From: Macquaria australasica
Taxonomy: Eukaryota; Chordata; Actinopteri; Centrarchiformes; Percichthyidae
NCBI GenBank assembly: GCA_005408345.1
Contig: SEMN01000204.1
Span: 744,001-808,000, forward strand
Length of the DNA: 64,000 nucleotides
Direction of reading: 5' to 3'
Shown piece by piece: positions 32,101 to 42,602 of this stretch; positions within the stretch are counted from its first letter, which is position 1, and every line of letters starts with the position of its first letter. A program made the position numbers and the translations under genes. Under the pieces are notes generated by a model, which did not search any database, was not told the DNA's origin, and saw nothing but the letters and a program-made list of their open reading frames with translations.

Positions 32101-33423
32101 TCATGCAATCTGACAATTAGCATGTTGATGACAATGTGCTGAGTCAACATGTGACAAATAATAGAGCACAAACTCTCATCTACTACACCAGCTTGTTTTT
32201 ATTCAAGCTTGTGTAGTAGATGATAAAGTAGTTCAAAGAGGCCGTTTTGCACATTGTGAAGACATTTTTTTTTTCTTAAATGACTGGATACACATTAATA
32301 GACTTGTTTCTTGGCCCCTGGTCTAACATTCCTCTGTATTTCATTAAAATCTGTTAAAGTTTTGAGATATCTTGTTAACAGACAAACAAACAGGTGGAGG
32401 TAAAATGTATAGATCAGATGTATAGATCAGAAGAAAAGAGAAAGCGTACAGTTGCTGTCCTCTTTCTCCTTCTGATAAACAAAACAAAAACATATAAGCA
32501 CACACGTTTTTGATTAACCGAGAAATGTTCATAGGCAAGTTAGAGCTCAGTGCACCTTTATTCTGTTTGATTGCACTTGCAAATGATTGAAAGCTAGAAG
32601 GAGAGATTAAAGCTATATCTGTTGAAACAAGTACACCTGGCGGACTTGAAACTTCACAGCTGAAAAGAAATTTAGTGACGACAACAAAGGAGTTAACAAA
32701 GCCAAAATCAGATGAAAAGCCACAGCACTAACGCTTAAAAAACAGAGGGAGATAAAATAAACTGAACTCTTGTGTAGTAAGAGTGTGGGTGTGTATCTTG
32801 AGTCTTGTCTGTGTGATCCTGCAGTCCGTAAAGATGTGCGGGTCAAGAGGATATACAGCGGCTCCATGCGGATCACCAACCAGGTGTTTGACGACGCCTA
32901 CGAGAACTCCAACAGCTCCGAGTTCAAGGCGCTGGCGAAGCAGGTGATTTCACAGGTAAGACTGCTGCTCAGGCCTCCACACCACTGCCCCTGTCCTCAA
33001 AAATGAAATTCATCTGCATGTCAACAACTGCTTTTTTTTGTCCTTTTGAACAGCCTTCATTGATGCTCTGTTGTGATATTGCTTCTGTCTCTTTCAGCTT
33101 AAAACCATCTATTCCAAAAGTTCACCATTGGCCAAATACTATGTTGGATCTACAGTTCAGGCTTTCAGGTATGGCAGTGAAGTTTGAATAATATGGCATT
33201 CATAATAAGATTTAATTCACTCCTTTTATTAAAACCATTATTCTACCAAGAGGATTATGTTTCCATTCCGGTTAGCAGGATATCTCAAAAACAGGTTTAA
33301 CTAAACAAGTGATCAGATCTAATAGCACAGGATAATGCATGTATGTGCTCTATGTTTTTTTTGGGATTTACTTTTACCCTCAGTGTTTCAGTGTGTGTGT
33401 GTGTATGTATATGTATATGATAA

Positions 33424-33470
<47 letters not shown>

Positions 33471-33540
33471 AGACACACACACACAAAAAAAAAAAACACA
33501 CACACATTACCAACACACACACACACACACATTACATGCC

Positions 33541-33579
<39 letters not shown>

Positions 33580-33603
33580 TACTAATATTACATATATACA
33601 GTT

Positions 33604-33651
<48 letters not shown>

Positions 33652-33659
33652 TAAGAGCA

Positions 33660-33709
<50 letters not shown>

Positions 33710-34207
33710 AATATAAATATAAAAAAAAAGAGCCTGATATATCAGCACACATGCATCTGTCTGACTCATTTTGTTTTTACTTTGCTCCACCTCTATACTA
33801 TTTAATTCTTGTCTCATTGCTCCTAGTGAAGGCAGCATTGTTGCCTACTACCTGTCTGAGTTTAAAGTCCCTGTGGGCCAAGAGGCAGTCGTCGACAACG
33901 CCATGTCTACAGTGGACAAGCTGGTGGACAAAGAGCAGCGTACCCTGCACAGACCTGGCAACTCGCTGGTCCTTGAAGAAGTGATGTCTTCAGGTAGATT
34001 CAAAACATCTGTTGTTTGTGATTCCAGTACATATCCATCATGCTATTTTGCTTGTGGTTTGTGGTAGAATCAATTGTCAAGTTCGGTCTGGTTGTGGACT
34101 TTTACTGTTTTGCTGTCAATATCGTCATCTAAGGTATGTCTGTGTTCTCTGTTTTGTGTTTCGTCTCACAGCACTTGATGCCCGCATGGTTTCAACATCA
34201 TTCAGCA
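29128..34207 (+). CDS. st14: ST14 cytoplasmic tail, signal anchor and SEA domain exons
   Basis: Exon 29128-29169 gives the first 14 residues. Exon 31825-31984 gives a lysine-rich stretch (KKLEKKKGPGK) then a single membrane helix (VGAVIGVVVFAAVIALMTGLLVW), a type II anchor with positive charges on the cytoplasmic side. The SEA domain spans exons 32825 to 33993. It includes RVKRIYSGSMRITN, DAYENSNSSEFKALAKQV and the GSIVAYY segment. This matches the mammalian GSV(I)AYY autoproteolysis site, whose cleavage after Gly precedes shedding and activation. The 36-nt exon 34172-34207 joins SEA to CUB1. Confidence 0.93.
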
Positions 34208-37200
34208 GTAAGTGCTCAACATGCATCTATCATTTATTCTACTAGAGTTCTCAACTCATCTATATACATAGAAAACAGTAAAACATCATGTCCAACACAC
34301 AGTTCATGGGGTTTGGAACATGATACCATAGCTGAGACCTTTATTGATTGTTGTCTGTTGTCACTTGTTAAATTTCTGGAATATAGTTGGCTGATAACAA
34401 ATAAGTTTTTGTTTGCAGCTTATCTTTCTACCTAGCATGAATCAAGAATTATATAATTTATATTCTTCAGAAAATAACATTATGGCATGATAAACATGTA
34501 GTCTAGATATATTTGGGCATGCAGTTTGTTGTTGTTTTCCCTAATGAGTTTGAAAGATTTTAGAAGGAGTGTACAAGACTGAAAAAGCGTGTGAAAACCA
34601 TGCAAAATGTTGTTTCTCTCTTAATTTGGCAAATGCATCACTGTAACTGATTTTTGAAGTCCAACATTTCATCATATCCAGAACATATAATTAGTTCAAA
34701 TTAGTACAAATTTTAGACAGCGGTCACAGTTGCATGGTATTTTGCAGTTGTGCATTTGCATATTAGTATTAACACAGTGATATCAGATTGTAAATGCATC
34801 ATAATTTCATTTGCATTGAGATAAATGGGCTACTGCAGTCCTGTGAGGGTGATTTACGAAGCTGAATGTGAACGCCACTAAAAGTCATTGTTTCCGTCTC
34901 AGAAATGTATAGGTTTTCAGAACATACAAAGCCCGATCAGGAGGTGCTGATCCAGTCCCCTGGCTTCCCTGACAGTCCTTATCCACCCAACACCTTCGTG
35001 CAGTGGCAGCTGAGAGCCGACCTCAGCTATGTCATCAAGCTTGAGTTTGACAAGATGAATCTGGAAGAGAATTGCAAGAATGACTTTGTCAGAATCTATG
35101 ACTCCCTGGTGGCCATTGAGAGCCGCGTTATGGGAGAGTGAGTTTGCCCTTTGCCTCATCCAAATACAGCTTCAAGCAGATAAATAACTCGCCTGCCTTC
35201 TGCACTCTTATTTTTAAAACACACTGCTTTTAGATTTGGATAGAAAGGACTTTAGCTTGTATGTAAGGCCCTCTGCTGGTCAAAACAACATGAAGTCAGA
35301 AAGCAACCAGGACCTCTACAGGAAGAACTTTCATGTGTGCATGATAAAATCATTAGTGGCATTCTTGCACGAGAGAGATAAAATGCCTCAGTGATGTACT
35401 GTATAAGTGACCCAAATTGACACCACGTGATACTTTTTTCCTCAGAGGGTAGTGGAAGAGGATTTTTTTTTAAGCTTTTAATCTCTGATTAAACTCAATT
35501 CATGTCAAAGGCACCGGCCATATAACTAAAATATGATGTTTTTGTTTGGGCCAAAGGTAAAAATCAAGGTGCAATTCATTATTTACTAGCAGGAAAAACC
35601 TCAGAAATAGCATTTTGCACATTCGTATTTCAATTGGTGTTTGATCCAATAAAAATATGTTGTTCTGGAATCAATTTAAAGCAATTAACATGCAATTTAA
35701 ATGAAACTGGCTTATAACCATCACATCAGTGAACGGTGTATGTAGGAAATTCATGTTGTCTGTTTTGGTTTTTTTCTACAGGATGTGTGGGTACTACTCA
35801 CATGGTAAACCACTGACTTATCTGTCTTCTCGCAATGTCATGCTGGTGACGATGGCCTCAAATAACGAAAAGAACTACCCAGGTTTTAGAGCGAAAGTCT
35901 CACAAATCCGACAGGGAAGTAAAGGTAGGGACCAATGCTTGGGAGAGTCATGACTGAAGCTCACTTGAGCCTCTTTGTTATGAGCTGCACCGTAAATGTT
36001 TAATATTTGTGCAAATGCTAACACTAACATATTCATTTAACAGGTACAACATGCGGTGGCCAGATAACAGCAGCACAAGGCAGCTTCTCTTCTCCCAATT
36101 TTCCAAATTACTATCCTCCTCGAATATCATGTCAGTGGTCGATTCAGGTGAGGTGTCGGCACTTACACAGCCATATCATATGTTTCACACAGGTTTATGT
36201 TTTGCTTTGCTCCTCAGAAGGTCACAAGTCACCATGTCATTAAGTTTTCACTCATCTCTGTCAATCATTAAGGTCCCTGATGGTAAGGTGGTGAAGGTGA
36301 CGTTCAAAAAGTTCCTTTTGTCTGAGCCTGGGCAGACAAACAGTAAGGAATGTCACAAAGACTACGTGGAGGTCAACGGAAAGAAGTGAGTCCATGCTTG
36401 TATGTCCAAAAACCACATAGGAATTACATGACAGAGCAGAGACATCAGTGCTTGTGTGTCTCATCCTCAGACTGTGTGGAGAAAAGCCTGATGGGACATT
36501 GACAGAAACTAGCACCACCAACACAGTGAACGTGGTGTTTTTCTCTGATGCCTCCTATGTGGACCGAGGTTTTGATGCAGAGTTTGAGGCCATTGACGTC
36601 AAAGACCGTAAGTGACTCCCAGGTAATGATTATTTCTTAACATCAAGCAGGTGTATCTCACATTAACCCTGTCGTCCACAGCTTGTCCACAGCAGTTCCA
36701 GTGCAAAAATCAGCGCTGCATTAAGACAGAGCTCAGGTGCGATGGCTGGAATGACTGTGGAGACATGAGTGATGAATTAAACTGCAGTAAGTACCATTCA
36801 CTCAGATTATACTCTCCTATTTATTGATTTTAACTACTTTTTCTAATTACTCACTACATCGTTGGCACACAAAATTAGTTTAACTATGTTTTCCTCCAGA
36901 GTGTGATCCAAAGGATATCACTTGTAAAAATGGATTTTGTAAGCCCATGTTTTGGAAGTGTGATGGCGTAGATGACTGTGGAGACCGCACAGATGAGCTG
37001 GACTGTGGTAAGACCCGTTGACGCTGATGGAGGATGAATTTTGCACGAGCACCGAAGGGCTTTCAGTCAGTTTTGTCATATCTGCCTGTTTCTTTTGTTT
37101 TCTAAGGTGGATGTAAATCTGGACAAATAACATGTAAGAATAACAAATGTGTTTCTGAGAAGAATCACTGTGACGGCACAGACGACTGCGGGGATGGGTC

Positions 37201-40200
37201 AGATGAGCTCAACTGTCCGCGAAGTAAGACAAATTTTCTCCTAAACTGCAAAAATATCTCCAGACACACAAGTATTTTTTTTTTCTCAAAACAAGAGGAA
37301 TAATTTGCCACTGGAGTCAAGTTAATCATAAAATCGTTTAAAAGGTGATGATGATATGTCAAGAGATGTGTTTTTCTTAGCTTGTTGTGGAGCTCCTTAG
37401 CTCACAAGTGGTCAAAAAATTGATAAATGCAGCTTTTTCAAACAACTTGCAGTGGAAATGTAAAATAATCTTATCAGTTTAAAGTGTTTGCACATGTGGG
37501 AAGAGCTAATTTTGATTGATGTTGAAATGAGTAGTTTTTCCCCCACCTGTATGAGGAATTCATACAAGATCTGTTTCATATTTTTGAATTGGACTGTTCT
37601 TCCCTTCCTCTCTCTGTAGGCTCTGATGTCAGCTGCACTGATGTTACATTTAAATGTAAAAACAATAAATGCATCAGTAAAGTGAACCCAGAATGTGACG
37701 GGACACAGGACTGCGAAGATGGATCTGATGAAGAGAATTGTGGTATGTTACAAACCAAACCTCAGTGGGTGCATCTTAGATTTAAAAGCTAGCTATTATC
37801 TCCATCTGCATTGTTTAGCTTGCATGACAAAACAGATGTGAACTTTCACCCACTTCAGAAACCACAACAAGCCGCAACAAGCCAGACCTGTGAGTCACTG
37901 ATTCTTTACTTTGCAGACTGCGGGAGGAGTATGTTCAAGACGACTCGTATTGTGGGCGGTCAGGATGCAGAAGACGGCGAGTTTCCCTGGCAGGTCAGCC
38001 TCCATGTCAAAACTTACGGCCACGTGTGTGGAGCGTCCCTCGTCAGTCCAAACTGGCTGGTCACTGCTGCCCACTGTGTGCAAGATGACGGCAAGACAAG
38101 GTAGCGTCTTACTTTGTGCTTTATGTTCTCACTGGCAAATAGAAATCTTTATTTTTCTGCATAATGTGACATACTCACAGGACTGGAATAAGTAAGGTGG
38201 AGTGAGATCTATTTGCAGCTCACTCACTTTTAGAAAAATGGTGATCATTCCATTTTATTATTGCAGATATTTAGCAGATACTCTTCTCCAAAAGGAACTG
38301 TAATTAGTGCAACAATAGACTGACACTATTTCTACTACTACTACTAGTCCTCTATTTATGTATTTTTATCCTGGACACATTATTTTCAAGCCATCTTTAG
38401 AAAATTAAAAGTTGTCTCCAAATTCTGCAAAAGTGCTCAAATTAGTTCAATTATTGTATCCTCATTTAAGGCCTTGAATAGTCTTGAATACAGAATATAG
38501 TGTTTACACAAACACAGCAAGAACTATTGGTGTTATACTCCATAGTTTTGTCTTGGGGGAAAAAAAACTTCAATTACACCTGATAAAACTTACAAACACG
38601 CTGAAAGACCTCAAGATTTTTTTGAATTGGACGGAACAACTCAGTTGGCAGTTCAGTTGTTTGACTGTAGGTACACTGTAAACAGTGTGTCACATGCAAA
38701 GTGAAACCTTAGACCTCTGTGTTTTTACTAACAACACAATGCTTGGGTGTGTGCATGAATAATTTAACACGCATGAAACCCTTCCAGGCCCTCAGTGCAA
38801 GTTTTAGATGCATGTTAGGCCATGCCTCTCTGCTACCACAGTAAACAAAATTTAGAGTTGTCAAAACTCATGCAGTCTGAGTCATCGCATACTCTGAGTA
38901 AGACCTGAACCACCAGGCCTAAACCAGGTTTTTCATACATATTTTCCAATGTGATGCTTATGCCACATGATGTGCGTGTTAATGGTTATCCAAGACTGAG
39001 AATGAACTTTGGTGTGCGTCCTCAGATTCTCCCAGCCCGGCACTTGGGAAGCTTACCTCGGCCTCCACACCCAGCGGAAGACTGGAAGTGCCGTGCAGAA
39101 GAGGAACCTGAAGCAGGTCATACCCCACCCTAACTACAACGCATACACCTATGACAATGACATGGCCCTGATGGAGCTGGACAGTCCCGTCACCTACTCC
39201 GACTACATCAAGCCCATCTGCTTGCCATCTCCCCAACATGATTTTCCAGTTGGTAACACTGTGTGGATCACTGGGTGGGGCGCCACTCGAGAAGGAGGTG
39301 AGTCCCCACAAACAATAAACCTTGTATTTCTCATTTTGGTTAATACTTTTTAGTAAATGCTGACGCCCACTTTCGCTCAATCTCTAAAATATCCAGCGAG
39401 TGGAAGGATATCAATAATCAATTAGTTTCTTATTTGTGAGCTTTTTATTTGGCAGTAATAGAAGTAGTATTGGTAGCAGTAGTAGTAATTGCTGATTTTA
39501 CAGGAGGTGCAATTGCATCCCCTGGAGGTCAGATGGAATCATTCAAATTTTAATTCCTAAATTAAGAAAACTATCAAATTATCTCTGATATGCATATATA
39601 CATATGCAATGTTCAATATTCAATGTGTATGTTTACAGGTGATGATGTGTTGGTTTGGTATTGATTTTGTGTTTTTGTTTATTGATGCTCGTTCTAAGTT
39701 TTCATAATTTGCTAAAATATTTTCATTGTAGTAGCTCTACGTTTGCCTTTGGATAGATGTCATGTAGTGTGCTAATAGACACCATACAACTTTACTGTGG
39801 ACTTCTTTCTCTGAAGGCCATTACTGGAAGTTTATTGACTGTTGACATTTAGACTTAAACGTGATGGTGTCCTTGTGTGTTTGTGATTCAGGAGTTGCTG
39901 CACCTGTGCTCCAAAAGGCCCAGGTCCGACTCATCAACCACACGGTGTGTAACAATTTGATGGGAGGGCAGGTCACGTCTCGGATGTTGTGTGCTGGAGT
40001 TCTAACCGGAGGAGTCGATGCCTGTCAGGTAATAAAAGCCCCCCCCCCACATCTACATATGCCACAACCTGAGGGACAGTGAATGACCTCAGGACACACA
40101 CACACACACACACACTTACATTCATTTTTTTTTAAATGTTGCTGTGTTTATATAGTTCTCACTTATTTGTATTTTTTAACTGCAAGTCTACATTTTTTAT

Positions 40201-40806
40201 CATGTTTTTTCTATTTTATTTGAAGTTCTTTTTTACTTATCTGTATGTATATATTTCATTTCTAACAGCAATAAAGCCCCATTGAACTGAAATATTTTAT
40301 CAATAGACAAATGAAACAATTAGCTAGAAATTTAACTGTTGTCAGTTATACTGTGGTGATAAAAGAGGTTTTTTCAGTTTTATAGGATTCTGTTTAGAAT
40401 TACACCTAGACCAGTTGCTTAATACCCTTATTTGGGGGGGGGGGATTGCATTGCCTTACAGTTTAATTGATAACCATGACAAAAAATCCCACTTCCGATC
40501 TGAGAAATGAAGGAGGAGAGAGGAAAAGGTGAAGAAAGGGGCAGAGTGACAAGAAAATAAGTGGAAAATAGAAATTATGCCCCATACTGCCCCCATTTAG
40601 TACCTCTATGCTAACACATATACCTGTGTTGTATTTGACTCTGTTAGGGGGACTCTGGCGGTCCTCTGTCCAGTCCGAGTGGCAGTCTTTCTTTCCTGGC
40701 AGGAGTGGTCAGTTGGGGTGATGGCTGCGCCCGCAGGAACAAACCTGGCATCTACACAACAGTCACCAAATTCCGTGGCTGGATCAAAGAAAAGACAGGA
40801 GTGTGA
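29128..40806 (+). CDS. st14: Suppressor of tumorigenicity 14 / matriptase, type II transmembrane serine protease
   Basis: Membrane-anchored trypsin-like protease of epithelia that activates zymogens and cleaves after Arg/Lys at the cell surface. Nineteen coding exons with continuous phase: 29128-29169, 31825-31984, 32825-32955, 33098-33168, 33827-33993, 34172-34207, 34903-35137, 35782-35924, 36044-36147, 36273-36385, 36471-36607, 36682-36786, 36900-37007, 37107-37223, 37620-37742, 37917-38100, 39026-39297, 39892-40028, 40648-40806. They give 847 residues; human matriptase has 855. Order: cytoplasmic tail, one membrane helix, SEA, CUB1, CUB2, four LDLRa, protease. The ending GWIKEKTGV matches the human C-terminus closely. 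The start at 29128 gives a short tail (MDYMDSGLRYTPKS) whose LRY resembles the human LKY; a second ATG three codons on could also serve. APLP2 is the neighbour, as in human. Teleosts may carry two st14 paralogues; which one this is cannot be told. Confidence 0.96.
32176..32223. repeat. Near-perfect 20-bp inverted repeat with 8-nt loop
   Basis: Arms 32176-32195 and 32204-32223 are reverse complements with one mismatch (CTACTACACCAGCTTG against CAAGCTTGTGTAGTAG), separated by TTTTTATT. It lies in ST14 intron 2. No transposon terminus or coding function is evident. Confidence 0.88.
33391..33722 (+). repeat. Compound (TG)n / (AC)n / (AT)n microsatellite cluster
   Basis: Consecutive simple-repeat tracts: GT at about 33391, several AC runs to about 33530, then AT runs at about 33543-33578, 33608-33649 and 33665-33710. 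All are inside the ST14 intron between exons 33098-33168 and 33827-33993. The run of alternating purine-pyrimidine could adopt left-handed or cruciform DNA. Confidence 0.95.
34903..36607 (+). CDS. st14: ST14 CUB1 and CUB2 exons
   Basis: CUB1 is in 34903-35137 and 35782-35924: SPGFPDSPYPPN, an NLEENCKNDFVRIYDS strand with one cysteine, and its partner in EMCGYYSHG. The first cysteine pair that human CUB1 has (before the GF.DSPYP motif and before QW) is absent, both partners being replaced. CUB2 is in 36044-36147, 36273-36385 and 36471-36607. It keeps CGGQ..AAQGSFSSPNFPNYYPP, C-QWSIQVP, CHKDYVEVNGKKLCGE and the terminal GFDAEFEA, with four cysteines. These domains orient the protease and are needed for zymogen activation in mammals. 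Confidence 0.93.
36682..37742 (+). CDS. st14: ST14 four LDL receptor class A repeats, one per exon
   Basis: Four phase-matched exons (36682-36786, 36900-37007, 37107-37223, 37620-37742) each encode one LDLRa module with six cysteines and the calcium-cage acidic motif. Endings are DCGDMSDELNC, DCGDRTDELDC, DCGDGSDELNC and DCEDGSDEENC. All four keep the Asp/Glu calcium ligands. In mammals these repeats are required for matriptase self-activation and binding of its inhibitor HAI-1. Confidence 0.96.
37917..40806 (+). CDS. st14: ST14 trypsin-like catalytic domain exons
   Basis: Exons 37917-38100, 39026-39297, 39892-40028 and 40648-40806. The activation site is TTR/IVGGQ, around residues 608/609. 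The triad is complete: His in VTAAHC (about 650), Asp in DNDMALMEL (about 704) and Ser in QGDSGGP (about 798). Asp six residues before the Ser (GGVDACQGDSGG) sets trypsin-like specificity for Arg/Lys. Cysteines linking the catalytic chain to the stem are present (DCGR; PICLPS). The enzyme is therefore predicted to be active. TGA stop at 40804-40806. Confidence 0.97.
38255..38310 (+). repeat. Fragment of a teleost repeat (TTTAGCAGA...CTTACAATTAGTGC type)
   Basis: GATATTTAGCAGATACTCTT followed by CTCCAAAAGGAACTGTAATT and AGTGC is a decayed match to the conserved core found in many fish SINE/LINE tails. A second fragment of the opposite orientation is at 52361-52415. Located in the ST14 intron between the exons ending 38100 and starting 39026. 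Confidence 0.5.
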
Positions 40807-41052
40807 ACCACTGCGAAATAGTCAAACAAGGCCATGGATATGGACATGAACATGGACTGATGACAAGCACCACAGTACACATTTTTCTTCAGTGAAACGC
40901 CACTCTGACTTTCCAGCTGATGTAGTGGCCTTGACTCCCAGTCGTAGCTGCAGTGAGAAAATGCACTGTTTGCTTAAAGAGCAATTGCAACACATTTTAT
41001 GTCCACATGAATTTTTATGAGGGTGGGGTTGATGAAATGTTTTTTAAATGTA

Positions 41053-41595
41053 AATAAACTTTTTATTTTATTTTTATTTTTTTGCTGCTGTGGTTTTAGC
41101 GTGTTTTGATGAGAACAATGTTATGTACCGCACAAGAAATAGATTTTAGACTTGATTGTTACACATGTACACGTATGAAATGTGCATTATTGTACTCTGT
41201 TGTTCTGTGTTTTATCAGTAGCCATCATTTGAATTTCCCACCACTTTTCCTTGTCGTCTTTGTTCTAAATTTTATAAATTGAGAACAAAATGACAGCAAG
41301 CTCATTCCATCTTACCTCCTATGGCTTGGTATCTTACGCATTTATTATTGATTTTTAGCCCAGCAGAAATCCCTGAAAAGTTAGTGATTTAGTGTAAATG
41401 TTCACTTTTGAAAGCATCACCCTCCTCATCATGTATGGCATTTCATTTCAACAGATGTGAACTGCTATCAGCATAAAACACAGACTAAAAGAGAAGGTTT
41501 AGTTTGCACATTGTTTTTCCATTCAGCACGATATTAGTACAGTCCCTCCAGTGCAGTCTGTGTAAATGTGTATTTCTGCAGATGTTTTTAATAAA
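41053..41595 (+). other. st14: ST14 3' UTR poly(A) signals
   Basis: AATAAA hexamers occur at 41053-41058 and 41590-41595, 250 and 790 bases after the stop codon. Either could end the transcript; the second is followed by a T/G-rich stretch. Nothing else recognisable lies between them. Confidence 0.55.
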
Positions 41596-41929
41596 ATATT
41601 TCTAATATAACCTCCAATTCTTTGCATTTCTATTTTCATGCACTGACATGCACTTCATCTACAATTGTTGGATTACTGTGCTTTACGACTATCATATTTT
41701 CATTACATTGCACCTAATTTAAACTGACTTCGTGTTTTACTTGATTTGTTTAAGTCTCCGCTTCAGCAGGATGTTTTTCAGAACAACAAACTGTGTGGAG
41801 ACTGGAGGGAGACTGACACTGTGTCTGTGATGGACATTACAAATGCAGAATAGAGACATTATATCAGAAAGTTGTTCATTCTGGTCCAAATGCAAAATAT
41901 ACTTTGTGCTGTTTTTATTTTGTGTCTCT

Positions 41930-42010
41930 ATTCAGTTCAGTTCAATTCAATTCAGTTTTATTTATATATCACCATAGCATAACAAAGTTATCTCAAGGCA
42001 CTTTGTCTTC
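41930..42010 (+). repeat. Teleost (TTCAA)n-TTTTATTTATAT repeat fragment
   Basis: TTCAGTTCAGTTCAATTCAA, then TTCAGTTTTATTTATATATC and a GTTATCTCAAGGCACTTTG block match a very frequent fish interspersed repeat. It sits in the ST14-DHX34 intergenic region, which otherwise shows no gene between about 41.6 and 42.6 kb. Confidence 0.6.
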
Positions 42011-42602
42011 TGTTTAGTCATTAAGGACATGATTTTCATGCACGCTAGTGAGGGCAAAAGAGGGTGTGCCATCTGAAGAGAGCAAAATGCTAAATTCTTC
42101 CATTTCCACGGTGGAGTATTTCAGGTGAGACGGTCATTTTGCTTGTATAGCTTCATACTGACACTTCTGTTCCTACTTGAGGATGAGGATGAGGATGACA
42201 ACGAACAGAATTGTTCTTTCACCCCGGAACAAATACGACTCTACCCTTTACCGGAAGATTTTTAAGAACGGAGCGGAAACGGTCCCGCCGTGTTGTTGTT
42301 CCGCAGGTCTTCGTAGTATTTGCAGCAGTTTTTGTCCGTTTTTTAATTCATCAGTTATTCTTTTCTTACAGTCGCAACACATTATTGTCCAATATCTCGG
42401 ACGTGCACTCCGCCTGCCTCAGACACATAAAAACACCAGGTTCAGGGTTAAAATGGATGGGACGTAGTTTATCCAATTTAGAGGAAACAGTCATGTTTAT
42501 TAACCGGCTCCATCTCTGTAAACCCGTAACATGTGGATTTTGTTTATTAGCAGGGAATAGACGTGGTGGTGGTGGTGGAGGCGGACGTAACTTACGGTAA
42601 AT

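Noticed and set aside
33335..33805. 156-codon plus-strand frame in an ST14 intron
   Set aside because: It translates AC and AT microsatellites into Thr-His and Ile-Tyr runs.
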